Part shown: in pieces, positions 10,691-20,259 of the stretch
Layout of the letters: each line of letters opens with the position of its first letter
How positions within the stretch are numbered: the stretch's first letter is position 1
Source: Hemicentrotus pulcherrimus
Lineage: Eukaryota; Echinodermata; Echinoidea; Camarodonta; Strongylocentrotidae
Direction: 5' to 3'
Length of the DNA stretch: 20,259 nt
NCBI GenBank assembly: GCA_003118195.1
Contig: BEXV01002952.1
Coordinates: 7,326-27,584 of the forward strand
Made by a program: the position numbers and the translations under genes
The notes under the pieces: model-generated
Told to the model about the DNA's origin: nothing
What the model saw: only the letters and a program-made list of their open reading frames with translations
Databases searched by the model: none

Positions 10691-11842
10691 GTTAGTGGTA
10701 TAGATGTCATCTTCCCAGTCTTGATCCTAAAATTCCCAACATTGTGTTAGATGTTGTTAGATGTAAAAGATGTAAAAGATGTATACGGTACCCAGTTTTT
10801 TTTTCATATTATGTTGGTGATAACTATCATAAGGTTTCCTGATTCTATGGCCGGTAGCAAAGGTACACTTTAATAATCTACACTACAAGCCAATGTGGCT
10901 ACCCTGAGTAAATAACACCCAATTAGAATCATTATCAACTCCTTATATGCCACACAAAATATTATCCCTGTGCAAAATAGTATTTATCATGGGATAAATG
11001 TACCAAAGGTTTCAAGATAATTATACTGTTTCCAATGGAAGTTAATCAATAATGGTGTAAAAGGGTTGTCATGGCACTAAGAAAAATGGGTCATTTTTTG
11101 AAAGCCATTATGTTACACAAGCACTCATTCTATCAGAGCTTGTGCATATTGTTTTGTGCAAAACTGCTGTGTGGCCAAATGTGAGGAAAGCAACCGAAGT
11201 GCTAACGTTGGCATTTGTTGTTATATTTGCAGAACCCGTTGATCTATCAGACTGCCATTGTGAGAATGGAGGAACATGTATGAAAGATGATGAACCCACT
11301 ATAGATGAGTATAGAGATCTTGGATACTACTGCATCTGTACTGAAGAATACTCAGGAATTAAATGCGAACTCATGGGCATGGCTAAAAGTAAGCAACCCT
11401 ACAACTTTTAAAAGATATTGATAATTGTTGTGCTTGCTAAAATTGCTTCCAGCTGTCAGATTTCTTTGACCCTTCTGTACATGTAGGTTGTTTTCTTGTT
11501 CTCCTAATATTCTTCCCCTTTATTCATTCATTCTTAAACAATTCAATTCAATTTCTGTTGCATTTTTTTTAAAGAAAAAAAAAGAAAGAGGAATAGGGCG
11601 AAGGACTGGAGATTTTTTTCAAATAGACATGTGTGAATGTTTCATTAACATAAAAACAACTTCTTTTAAAACAATGTTTTTGTTAAACTTAAAAAGAAAA
11701 AAAACAATTGGTGATTCAGTAGTCACAAAAAATTGATCTAACTAAATTTGAGAAAATACTGTGAACCAACCTTCATTGCACTTTTCTCTTAAAAGAATTT
11801 GTGAGTAGTTGCCAGCCTTTATGATACATATTAAAAGTCCAA

Positions 11843-11875
<33 letters not shown>

Positions 11876-14800
11876 CTCATTTTTATCTTAAGTGCAAGGA
11901 TGCTACTAAATGATATCAATTTAATAAATGTGACCTAAGACTGATTATTTTTTAGCAGAATCTTCATATGTAAGAATGTACTTTTATGATATATTTGCGT
12001 ATGCTTGTTTTCATTATCAGGACATCACTTGGCAGCAGTAATAGCCCGTTGTACATGTAAGAATGGGGGAACATGTACTCCAACGAGCTCAGGGTTTGGC
12101 TTTGTGTGTTCCTGTTCACCGGGCTTCCGAGGTTACGATTGCAGTCACAATGATAGTATTCCTAATGGTAAGCTCATCATTTTCAAGCTTATATTTCAGA
12201 TTGATTGTTAAACCAGAAACTTCTTGCATGTGCATGTATGCAAAATTCATGAATTTCAAGCATGGTTCAGGCTCACCAAGGTTTTCATAACCAGAAATGT
12301 TTGAATTACAACTCATGATTTTTGCAATTTACGAAATCTTCATGCCAAGAGAATGGCTGACGTGTTCAGTTCATAATATAGTTGTTATATATTGGGAGCT
12401 CCTTGTTTTATAGCATTTCATTTATTAAAGGTTTGGGGCAGATAATTTGACCTCAGTAGATCATGACACATGCATGCATGAATTCTTTTATAAATATATA
12501 ATTGACCATTGTGTTAACATTTGTGTGCTTCCGGCCACCGAAGGTGGTGTCAGAGGAATGATGTTTTGGGGTTGTCCGTCTGTCCCACTTTCTCGTTATT
12601 GGATATCTCAAAATCACTTAAGTTATGAACTTCAAACTTGATGATAGCATGTAGCACCATAGGATGTCAACCTGATTAGATTATGGAGTAACTAGGTCAA
12701 AGGTTTCAGGGGTAAACTTTTGACATTCCAGGTATTGGCCTTGTTATCGCGCTGAACCACCAGAGATATGAGGTTCAAACTTGGTGATAGTATATTTTGA
12801 GCGTCAAGTATGCTGCCCAGGGAATGGAGATTGTGTGCACACAGTGTGTTAGGCCAAGTATTGAATCCAATGACCGGGGTAAAAGTATATCTGTAAAGTG
12901 CTTAGAGACATTGTAGATGTATTAAGCGCTATATAAAAGCGGAATATTATTATCATCATTAGAAGGCAATCTGATTAGATTTTTGGTAAATAGGTCTATG
13001 GTTATAGGGTCATTTTCTGAAACTACAGGTTTTATCCTTGTTATCGGGATATCTTAAGAACCATTAGAGGTATTAGCTCAAACTTGGTGATACATGTAGT
13101 ATATTTCAACATAGGAAGATAAATCTCATTTGATGGTAGGAAGGCCAAGGTTTTTAGCCTTGCTATCACACTATTTAAAAATGGTGACAGTATAACTGGG
13201 AAGATGGCTGAATAATTCCTTTACACATTAGTCAAAGTTACCTCATCTTTATTACCCATGCCTGCATGGAATCTGAATAAAGATTGTTGACACCTTTACT
13301 TATCAGCAAAAATGAATTTTCTCTTTGATACATATTGTTTCACGTTTCCACTACAGCATACTTGGTCAAGGTTTTTCATATGCCCTAGATATTTACAAAG
13401 CTAATTGAATTTTGTAAAATGATGAGCAGTCTATGAATAATGTAAATGGTTATTACTTTTTCTTTAAAAGGACATGTTTTATTCCCTGTCCTAAATAATA
13501 TTCTGAATTCAAGATCAGAATAATTTTACTATTAGGAAGATGAAATTTGGCTGGCTAGGTGAAAGCAATAGCCAGCCTCGGCAGTAGACGTGAGCTGCAC
13601 ACTTGATTCATTTCAATGTGTGAGAATGGTGTTACCTTTCTCTATGGTGAAGTGGGTGGGAAACAGGCTCAACTTGACTCTGGGGAATTCCGTGCAAGCT
13701 GCTTCACTTTTACAACAGGATCAGTAGGGACTAAGCGAGGAGCAAAATAGGGTAGCGATATCTAAATGGAAATCATACACTTTAAAGTGTTTCCTGAAAT
13801 CCTAAAATAACTCTTTGAACGATGAAACTGTTTTTATTGAACTTTCATTTGTAGGCATGTGAAAAATAAGGTGTTACCTAGCTGTTGTCAAGGTTTTGAC
13901 CAGTTTGATGATTCTTTTGCTTATGTAGATATATTTCATGGCTTAATATTGGGGAAAAAAACTATCAATGTTAAAAAAATGGTTCCTGTGCAAGCACAAT
14001 GAAAATGATTATTTATTGTACATGAACGAATGAATAAAAGATATACATGGCATCTAATCTATCACAGTTCTGCTGCTATGATCCTAAAGAGTATAAAGGA
14101 ACTGCAACCACAAGAAGTAATGAGGAATTCAGAGAGCAAGAGAGATAAGACAATGGGAATGCTTACACCATCAAAATTGTAATTTCAGCTCATATCAATA
14201 ATACATGTATATGTACAGTTTTCATTATAATGATTATTTTATTCCATAAAATTGTTACATTTGATGTCACAAAACCATGTTTCTACTTATGCTTAGTAAC
14301 TTTGTTATTCTTTCTAACTAACTCAGATGCATGGGAGCCATTCAATTGTAGCTTTAGGAGGGCACATGCTCCAAAGGGCCCCATTTAGGATAGAGCTTCT
14401 ATGCAGTGTTACATAAACTGACTCGTGTTATTCGAAATAGTTTTACAAATTGTTCTTCAGTTTGCTTTATCAACAAATTTGTTGCATCATGGAACACCTT
14501 TAGACATGTTTCATATATTTCATCAACTCTTTTCCTTTAGACATTCTTTTATCTTTTGGTATACTCACTCGCTGAAGTTGAGTTTTTCATGTACATGTAA
14601 TGTCAAAATAGAAATAAAACAGGCTTTGAAAATCTGTGACTTCTGTCACTGTTTGACATTACCGGTATAGGTTACGTACATGTACCAGAATACGTACATC
14701 AAACATACATCTTTTGTTATTCATATTTATTGATGCATGTTAAAATGGTGATTTGGGACTTTGTGTTCTGTATAGGATCGTCTTCCCCAGCGGAGTATGG

Positions 14801-16008
14801 CATAGCAATGGGAGCTGCGGTTGTTGCTGTTCTACTCGTCATGTTTGGTGTGGCTCTCTGTATTTGTGTCATCTTACAGTACTTGAGGCAGCAGAGAGAT
14901 GGACCAGAGAGTCCATACAGTCGTACACTTAGCAGAGACGTCTACAGCGTGGAAGGTGTTGATATAGCAGGCTTACAGAGTGAGTTATTATTCACTATTT
15001 GCAATCTAAATAAAATCACACTTTTTTCTTTCAATTTTATCTCTTTATACAATTTCATTACATGATTATTTTTCAGCATTGTAAAACTTAGAGAAAGGAT
15101 AAATTAATAATCGAAGGATTAAGTTCAAATTAAAAGTAAATACCCAAATCCAATGTAATTCCTCAGAAAAATGAATTAATTCTTGACAACACTTGTTATA
15201 TTTGGCAATATATAAACACTGGTATCATTAAAAATGTAGATTTATTGAATTTGTTAAGAATTCATAAATTGAATGATGATATGATACATTCTCTACTTCC
15301 CCATACATCACATACATGTACATTGTATGGTTCTCACTATCTTTTTTCTTTTTTTACTACCCACTTCACATCTTCTTAAGATGTGAATTTTTTTTCATTG
15401 AAAAGATGATCTTTCCTTTCTTATTTGCTTGCTTCCTTCATGTGAAGTACATTTGGTTCTGCTATAAGTTATTAGTCATGCAATTTATTTTTAAATTGTT
15501 TTTGATTCCTACAGTGGAGACAGTAGAGCCTAACGACTACATCCCTCCCACTTACAACCAGTGTATGCACCCCTCCCCCAGTAGTCCTGAAGGGGACATC
15601 TTCCTCACCCCTTCCCCATCCAGCCAGTTCAGCGTGGGTTCACGATGGAGACTACGCACACCCGAAAGCCCTCCCCCTACCTACGATGCTATCTTGGGGT
15701 TCTGCAAAGAATGTAGTGAGTTAGCCCTACGTAACATGGCCAAACAGCAGCGACGAGGGCAGCACACCCCTCAGCTTCAGACTCCTAGCAGAGATCAGTT
15801 TGACACCATGAGTGGTATCAGTAGTAACTATACCACAGGACCTAGCAGTGCATATAACACGGGTAACAATACACCTAGTGGGCCCATGCCATTCTCGCCT
15901 CGTGCCTTGTTTAGGGGCGGGGCAGCAGGCCAAGGAGGTACTTCCTCTCAGTCTCAAACTGAAAGTCCATTAGAAGAGTTTGAACTGCGTAGAGTCCAAT
16001 CAACATGA
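10511..16008 (+). CDS. LDLa-EGF-EGF-transmembrane-PPxY receptor-like protein (5 visible exons, 5' incomplete)
   Basis: The coding sequence joins 10511-10690, 11233-11388, 12021-12167, 14776-14979 and 15515-16008. It gives one open frame of about 392 residues ending at TGA 16006-16008. Order of parts: LDLa module, two six-cysteine EGF-like modules, a short linker, one transmembrane helix, and a roughly 200-residue cytoplasmic tail with two PPxY motifs. All introns interrupt codons after the first base and have GT..AG ends, with lengths 542, 632, 2608 and 535. Seen directly: modules, frame continuity and splice sites. Known of such parts: PPxY binds WW domains of NEDD4-family ligases, as in LDLRAD3 and LDLRAD4/PMEPA1. 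Inferred: a type I plasma-membrane or endosomal protein controlling, or controlled by, ubiquitination. The EGF pair argues against simple orthology with those proteins, so no symbol is given. The signal peptide or first exon is missing or lies upstream. Confidence 0.88.
10691..11232 (+). other. Intron 1 of the visible gene
   Basis: A 542-base phase 1 intron from GTTAGT to TTTGCAG, between the LDLa and first EGF exons. It contains a short run of repeated GATGTAAAA-type units near 10749-10783. Nothing else was recognised. Confidence 0.85.
11233..11388 (+). CDS. Exon encoding EGF-like module 1
   Basis: The acceptor is ttatatttgcag and the donor AAAA|GTAAGC. The split codon across the preceding intron is G+AA, giving glutamate. 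The peptide begins EPVDLSDCHCENGGTC and ends with CICTEEYSGIKCELMGMAK. The six cysteines follow C-x-C-x5-C-x17-C-x-C-x8-C, an EGF-like pattern with an unusually short first gap. NGGTC, the CxC before the last loop, and an aromatic-glycine pair (YSG) are EGF hallmarks. The loop between cysteines 3 and 4 is acidic (KDDEPTIDEYRD). The calcium-binding EGF N-terminal consensus is not obvious, so this is called a plain EGF-like module. It is 156 bases, phase 1-1, an exon type that can be duplicated or skipped without changing frame. Confidence 0.9.
11389..12020 (+). other. Intron 2 of the visible gene
   Basis: A 632-base phase 1 intron from GTAAGC to TTATCAG, between the two EGF exons. It contains an A-rich stretch near 11565-11590 and a TA microsatellite at about 11848-11875. 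Apparent frames at 11488-11736 have no recognisable protein content. Confidence 0.87.
11848..11875. repeat. (TA)n microsatellite
   Basis: About 14 TA units inside intron 2. Confidence 0.95.
12021..12167 (+). CDS. Exon encoding EGF-like module 2
   Basis: The acceptor is tttcattatcag and the donor AATG|GTAAGC. The codon split across the preceding intron is A+GA, giving arginine. The module reads RCTCKNGGTCTPTSSG, then FVCSCSPGFRGYDC. Its six cysteines are spaced C-x-C-x5-C-x10-C-x-C-x8-C, with the classic EGF ending SPGFRGYDC. The CxCxNGGTC start is shared with the exon before it, suggesting the two arose by exon duplication. Just after the last cysteine, HNDS is an N-glycosylation sequon. A second sequon, NGS, forms across the junction with the transmembrane exon. 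The exon is 147 bases, phase 1-1. No calcium-binding EGF consensus is seen. Confidence 0.9.
12531..13200. repeat. Degenerate ~148-bp tandem repeat in intron 3
   Basis: Units start at 12595 (GTTATTGGATATCTCAAAA), 12743 (GTTATCGCGCTGAACCACC) and 13040 (GTTATCGGGATATCTTAAGA), with a fragment at 13162. Shared phrases include (C/T)TCAAACTTG(A/G)TGATA, (A/C)ATCTGATTAGATT-like sequence and GGTxTTxxCCTTG. Unit 1 is 148 bp. Unit 2 is 297 bp because another element is inserted. Unit 3 is 122 bp. Divergence is high, so the array is old. Confidence 0.75.
12806..12960 (+). mobile_element. SINE-like insertion inside the tandem repeat
   Basis: About 150 extra bases split the second tandem unit. The 3' part contains GTAAAGTGCTTAGAGACATT, then AAGCGCTATATAAAAGCGG and a short (ATT)n-type tail, the layout of a SINE/LINE 3' tail common in marine animal genomes. 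The 5' part has a weak B-box-like ATTGAATCC, so a tRNA-derived head is possible but unproven. Ends are approximate, and no target duplication was identified. Confidence 0.6.
14776..14979 (+). CDS. Exon encoding the transmembrane helix and juxtamembrane region
   Basis: The acceptor is tgttctgtatag and the donor ACAGA|GTGAGT. After a short linker (SSSPAEY) comes about 26 uncharged residues encoded at 14799-14876, from GIAMGAAVVAV through CICVIL. This is one clear membrane-spanning helix. It contains a GxxxG motif (GIAMG), which often supports helix packing, and two cysteines in CIC near the inner face that could be acylated. QYLRQQRD follows, so the positive-inside rule puts the tail in the cytoplasm and the LDLa/EGF part outside. 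Downstream residues (SPYSRTLSRDVYS) offer Ser, Thr and Tyr phosphorylation candidates. The exon is 204 bases, phase 1-1. The ectodomain linker is very short, so the EGF pair should sit close to the membrane. Confidence 0.9.
14980..15514 (+). other. Intron 4 of the visible gene
   Basis: A 535-base phase 1 intron from GTGAGT to TCCTACAG, between the transmembrane and tail exons. It is AT-rich with a T-rich 3' half. The open frame that enters it from the tail exon (from 15316) is read-through, not coding. Confidence 0.87.
15515..16008 (+). CDS. Terminal coding exon: cytoplasmic tail with two PPxY motifs
   Basis: The acceptor is gattcctacag. A+TG across the junction gives methionine, and the frame runs to TGA at 16006-16008, adding 163 residues. 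Two PPxY motifs are visible: IPPTY (PPTY at 15544-15555) and PPPTY (15670-15684), 42 residues apart. The second lies in ESPPPTYDAILG, a context like the WW-binding motifs of PMEPA1/LDLRAD4. The stretch between them is rich in Ser-Pro and Thr-Pro (HPSPSSPEG, LTPSPSS, RTPESPP), and more follow downstream (HTPQ, QTPS, NTPS, FSPR, ESPLEE). These are likely sites for proline-directed kinases. The second half is low-complexity and Ser/Gly/Asn/Thr-rich, probably disordered. The C terminus is acidic then basic (LEEFELRRVQST) and is not a standard PDZ ligand. Local G+C is higher than in the flanks, as expected for coding DNA. Confidence 0.92.
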
Positions 16009-16970
16009 CCCCAACTATTCTCTTTTGAAGGAGCTTTTTCTTCCCCTTCAAATTTTGCAGCACCACAGGTTTTTTTCTACATCAGATACTTATTTTGAAA
16101 GAGTATGAGTATTATATAGGAAACCATTCTTGATATAGATCAAGTATGCTGAATAGTCTTCCTAATTCAGTTTGTTTATTTATTATTGTTTATAGAATGT
16201 ATTAATGTCATCTATCCTTAATCAGAAGCGTACAGTGCATATACCAAAAATAAGAAAATAAAATAGAAGAATCTAAATGAGGTTGTCTGGTATGAAATAG
16301 TTACGGTAATTGTAAGTAACTGGCAACCAACTAATTGCCTGAAATGCTTGCCTGCCTATATCCTTGTTAAAAGGAGAAGAGCTTCACATGAATCATTTAT
16401 TTTTTAATATTTGAAGGAATCTTCTAAATTACTCAAATTAATATTTTATAGGAAAAAAGGGTACATATTGCTAATCTTTAGATAAAGCAGTGCTATATTC
16501 CTAATATTAGAGATCAGCTGCACGATGTACATTATGAATGAAAAAAATGAAATCAGATCTTACACAAAATGTCCCTATTGTAAAGTATCATGTTCTTCAA
16601 ATTGTCCCCAATTGGCTTTAAAAATAAACTTCCTTTTGGTACCGATAACAAACAGAGATATTGATTTAATGTTAGATGTATCTATTCAGCTGGGATAGAG
16701 GAGTCTTACACAAAGAATATAATAAACCATCTTCCATCAAATTTGCCAAAACACTAAAATTTGGGTATGTTCCAATGGCTACTGTTTTGACCTTTGTTGT
16801 ATGTGATGCAATTTTAGAATAATTGGTCATAGTAGTAACATTCCGTTTTGTTCAGTACAATATATTGAATGTACTTGTTATATACATTTATTTTAAAAGT
16901 TTAATTTATTGTGTATACTTGTACAAAAAATTATAGCTAATTATTACAAATAAAGTGCAGGATTGCATAT
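16009..16970 (+). other. Probable 3' untranslated region
   Basis: AT-rich sequence follows the stop codon with no further coding content. AATAAA hexamers occur at 16257-16262, 16623-16628, 16949-16954 and 16984-16989. The one at 16949 is followed by T-rich sequence and is the best guess for the main cleavage signal, but alternative sites, including one at 18141-18146, cannot be excluded. The end given here is approximate. Confidence 0.55.
16949..16954 (+). terminator. Candidate polyadenylation signal AATAAA
   Basis: A canonical hexamer about 940 bases after the stop codon, followed within 30 bases by T-rich sequence (TATTTTATATTTTTGT) of the kind expected downstream of a cleavage site. A second AATAAA lies at 16984. 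Confidence 0.45.
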
Positions 16971-18599
16971 TTTATATTTTTGTAATAAACCAAACAATAT
17001 ATATGTAAAAGTAGAGAAATGTATACATATTATGGAGATTTATATATTATATGTGTACCATTTATTTGTATGTTTTTTTTTTGTAACAGCTTTTGTGTCA
17101 AAGCTAATTTTGCTATCTCTTTTTATTGTTAACATAACAAAGCCCTGAATATGTACATAATTATTCAATATGAAGACCATGCTAATACATGTACATCACA
17201 AACTTTTTCTCTAGTAATAGTATAGCAAAGTTATTAAAACGATAGCGGTATCATTGCTGTTTTCTTTTCAAAAAAAAATATTGCATAATTTAACCATTTT
17301 CTAGTAACTGAGGTCTAAAAATATGATATTTTCCATGACCCATTTGACAATAAAAAACTCATTGATTCGATCTGACATGATATTACTGGCAATATCATTT
17401 GGACGCTGACTAATTCAATTTCGTGTTAGAAAGGTTCGCATTGGCGTTCCCCTGCAGGGTTAGAAGAGAGAAAAGCCACCGTAACTTGAAAATAGTTTTC
17501 ATCTATAGAGTACTAGTATTGATTTCTTCCAGTATTGAAATATGATATGTGCAATTTTTAACAAATATATCAGACAACAATGGGTACATGTATGAAGAGA
17601 TTTAGATGAAAAATATGTGTGTGGGGTAGAAGGTAAGGTAAACATTTCCAGTATTGTTATTAGCAAAGGCTGTGCAATTTATTATACTAAGATGTAAGAT
17701 GCTCATGGTGGTTACAAAGGAGTTTTTTGTTTTGATATTGTACTTTTGATATGCAGCTCTTTATTGATAGCAATAGAAATAATGAAGTTTATTTGAAATC
17801 TACTGCTATAAAGAGCAACACACAGATGTCTACAGTGCATATATTCTTTTGCTCCCATTTTCTCTTCTGTTCATCAATGACTTTGTGTTCCCCCTTTATT
17901 CTCTTCATCTTTTGTTTTTATTCTTCTTTTTGTCCTTCTCACCCTTCTCCTCCTCCCTTCTATTTCTTCATCTTCTTTTTTTCCTTCTCAATAATCATTA
18001 TATTCTTGTTCCTTCATGTAAACCGTGCTCAAATTGGTGACATCAATAATAATATCATTAAAGAAAATGTGCATTTTTATCCCAAACTTATATTTTCATT
18101 GTACTTCAAGACTAAATTTAAAATATATTTGAGGTGAGAAAATAAACTGGCATTAAAGGAGTTTTTGATTCTCTAATGCTATTCATGGTCCAAGCAACGA
18201 TGATGAGATATGTAAAAACATATTTTACTATTAATCAGAGTACATGTAGTATCTTGTATAAAAAAATTGTTTTGGTGTACCTGTGTGTAGATTTTTGTAT
18301 GATTGTATATATCTAGGTGCCTTTATTGTGTATTACAGGGTTGTATTGTTTAGATTTTGTAGTTGTTCTCTTCTATTGTTCAGTTAGCTTTAATGTTCAT
18401 TGTTGACTTGCATCTCAGGCCTCGGAGCTTTTTATGTGGTATCAGTAGTGATGGAAGGAATTAATCGTGTGAGTGAAAAAAAGGACAGCGATGGAATTAT
18501 GTATATTCCATTTTTTGTTAAATACTCTTGCGCACTTGTATCTCTCAAAGATGTCTGAATTTTAAGACACATTTTCTTCACCTAATTCTGCACAGTTAA
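16971..18599. other. AT-rich downstream region
   Basis: May include an extended 3' UTR; AATAAA occurs at 18141-18146. The frame at 17751-18137 is driven by a T/C-rich stretch (about 17845-18015) that yields Phe/Ser-rich peptides and is not treated as a gene. Confidence 0.5.
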
Positions 18600-18725
18600 T
18601 TAAAGACACAATGTCCCATTTGTAGACCCTCCCCCCCCCAAAAAAAAAAAATATCGACATACTCATAGTTCCTGAAAAGTTCTACATACTTGATGTTGGC
18701 TGCAAATGGGACATAGTACCTTTAA
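18600..18725. mobile_element. 126-bp TTAA-bounded mini-MITE
   Basis: TTAA stands at both ends, with imperfect terminal inverted repeats of about 26 bp (22 matches). The left end contains ATGTCCCATTTGTAG and the right end CTGCAAATGGGACAT. The short interior contains C and A homopolymer runs. It shares the TTAAAG start with the larger MITE but is otherwise different. Confidence 0.75.
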
Positions 18726-18952
18726 CATATAGAACTGACATATGAACCTAGGGATTAAAGTGCAGTACTAGACATCCCACAAATCATTTTCTATTAATCT
18801 TTAAAAAAAGTTCAGGTAACTGGATTAAGCCCATATTTTTACATGTAATTATATTTTTGATATTGTGAAAGTAATTAAAAGTGGAACCACCAATTGTCAC
18901 ATATATTGCCATGGTATTTTAACAGAATGTTATTTCCCTTCTATTGTCCATG
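18726..18952. other. AT-rich spacer
   Basis: No gene or repeat recognised. Confidence 0.5.
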
Positions 18953-19136
18953 ATATATATATATATATACACACCGACAGCCCAACACACAAGCAAGAGC
19001 CTGAAGAAGGCCTCACAAGCCTAAAGCTTGCAATAAACTTGTAAAGTATAGCTACGTCTCACGTTCCTAGACCATTTTCTTCACGCTTACATATTCTGGA
19101 ACACCCGTTGTCATGTCAGAGTTGAGAATTCTCGCA

Positions 19137-19174
<38 letters not shown>
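18953..19174. mobile_element. Probable retroelement fragment between two TA microsatellites
   Basis: TA runs at about 18953-18969 and 19140-19174 flank about 170 bases of different, less AT-rich sequence. It contains CTGAAGAAGGCCTCACAAGC at 19001-19020, followed by CTAAAGCTTGCAATAAA. This phrase resembles sequence near the 3' ends of some metazoan retroelements, an assignment from memory of pattern only. AGGC (19008-19011) can pair with GCCT (19019-19022). Confidence 0.4.
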
Positions 19175-19175
<1 letters not shown>

Positions 19176-20223
19176 TTATGCTCATTTGCCTGTTATGTTC
19201 GCATGTCCTCAATAGCAATGCTAGCAATCTTGGGACCAAAGGAAACACATAAGTAGGTCAATGACTAAGTCTAGCCTGATGATCTTATAGAATAAATAAA
19301 AATTGAGAAAGCAAATAAACAGGTCAGAGAACTTTTTTTTTGGTAGGATGAATAGAGTGTATTCTGACAGAGACCATTTTACTAAATGAGGTCACAGATT
19401 TACCTGGTCATAAATGCATATGAAGAAAGAAAGAAAGAAAAGAACCTATTTCATATATGTGCTTATCCATGGGATAAAAAGCCTTAAATCAGGCCTTGGT
19501 ATATTGATGTTTCTCCATCAAAAGTGGAATTATGTTCTATATTGTGAGATCAAACATAGATGAGTAGTGAGACTGCCATCACAGTTAGACCAATTTTCTT
19601 TATCTTAAAACAAAATGTCATTAGAGCGACTAGTTATTAAAACTTTTAAGTGGGTTCAATTAGTAAATATTCCTCAAAGAACATCTTATATCAAGACTAG
19701 AGCGACGCAAGATAAGCAATGTGACACGTTATATTAAGAAACAATGCACTTTACTCTGAGCGATTAATAAATGTATGTATGTACGGTACCGATATGTACA
19801 AAATCCATCTTCATGACATGTATGTATATCAGAGAGATGTAATTCAACTGAAATTATTTTGTAGAATTTTTGCAATAAAAGTATTATGACAAGGAAATTA
19901 TAACTGCATACCCTCTTCTTTTTATTTCTTCTTCCTTATTTCTTCTTCTTCTTCCTTATTTTTCCTTATTTCTAGTTCTTTCTTCTATTTTTTGTTTTTT
20001 TGTTTTGGTCTCAGCTTTCTTTTAATCTTAATCCTTTTAAGGATCAACTTTTTAAATATACATTTCATAAGGGCAGCTGGAAGGGTTACCAGAATTTTTT
20101 TTAAAGCATATGTGCTTCCGATTACCCTTCTGCCAAACACACAATGATTTATTATGCATTTACACATCAGCTTCATCTATTTGGTATCAATATCAATTGA
20201 TCTACCAGTATATCAATATATGC

Positions 20224-20224
<1 letters not shown>
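19175..20224. other. Intergenic, AT-rich with pyrimidine tract
   Basis: A GAAA repeat lies near 19425-19442 and a T/C-rich tract (TTCTTCTTCC units) at about 19914-20005. The minus-strand frame 19985-20176 is Lys-rich because it reads that tract. No gene recognised. Confidence 0.55.

Positions 20225-20259
<35 letters not shown>
20225..20259. repeat. (CT)n microsatellite at the window end
   Basis: Uninterrupted CT dinucleotides reach the last base, so the true length is unknown. Confidence 0.97.

Larger units (their letters stand above)
12168..14775 (+). other. Intron 3 of the visible gene
   Basis: The largest visible intron, 2608 bases, phase 1, from GTAAGC to CTGTATAG, between the second EGF exon and the transmembrane exon. 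Its first half carries a degenerate tandem repeat with a SINE-like insertion (12531-13200). From about 13200 to 14775 nothing beyond AT-rich unique sequence was recognised. Confidence 0.85.

Noticed and set aside
17751..18137. 128-residue Phe/Ser-rich frame
   Set aside because: Caused by a T/C-rich low-complexity tract; a second overlapping frame there looks equally protein-like.

Overview
The window looks like nuclear DNA from a marine invertebrate, most plausibly an echinoderm such as a sea urchin. The basis is AT-rich, intron-rich DNA, many CA/TA/CT microsatellites, short TTAA-bounded elements, a SINE-type GCGCTATATAAA tail, and one gene of metazoan extracellular-module exons. The species cannot be fixed from sequence alone. 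No bacterial operons, rRNA, tRNA or CRISPR were seen.

The only well-supported gene is the 3' part of a plus-strand gene in five exons: 10511-10690, 11233-11388, 12021-12167, 14776-14979 and 15515-16008. They join without a frame break and every junction is phase 1. Together they encode, in order, one LDL-receptor class A module, two EGF-like modules, one transmembrane helix, and a cytoplasmic tail with two PPxY motifs and many Ser/Thr-Pro sites. The expected role is a type I surface protein whose tail recruits NEDD4-family (WW-domain) ubiquitin ligases. The overall logic resembles LDLRAD3 and LDLRAD4/PMEPA1, but the EGF modules set it apart. The 5' end is not secure. The LDLa exon starts in phase 1, so at least one upstream exon exists. 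A candidate at 7887-7980 ends in the matching phase but has no signal peptide.

Positions 1-10510 are otherwise non-coding: the upstream region or a long first intron. They hold a CA microsatellite (172-207), a pyrimidine-rich repetitive tract (1736-1996), a 25-bp direct repeat, two inverted copies of one TTAA-bounded MITE (2694-3096 and 6327-6700), a 244-bp foldback (5006-5249), GA-rich tracts, and a recent 117-bp tandem duplication (8824-9056).

Intron 3 of the visible gene carries a degenerate 148-bp tandem repeat interrupted by a SINE-like insertion. Downstream of the stop codon is an AT-rich 3' UTR with several AATAAA signals, then intergenic repeats: a 126-bp TTAA mini-element (18600-18725), a probable retroelement fragment between two TA runs (18953-19174), and pyrimidine tracts to the window end, which closes in a CT microsatellite.
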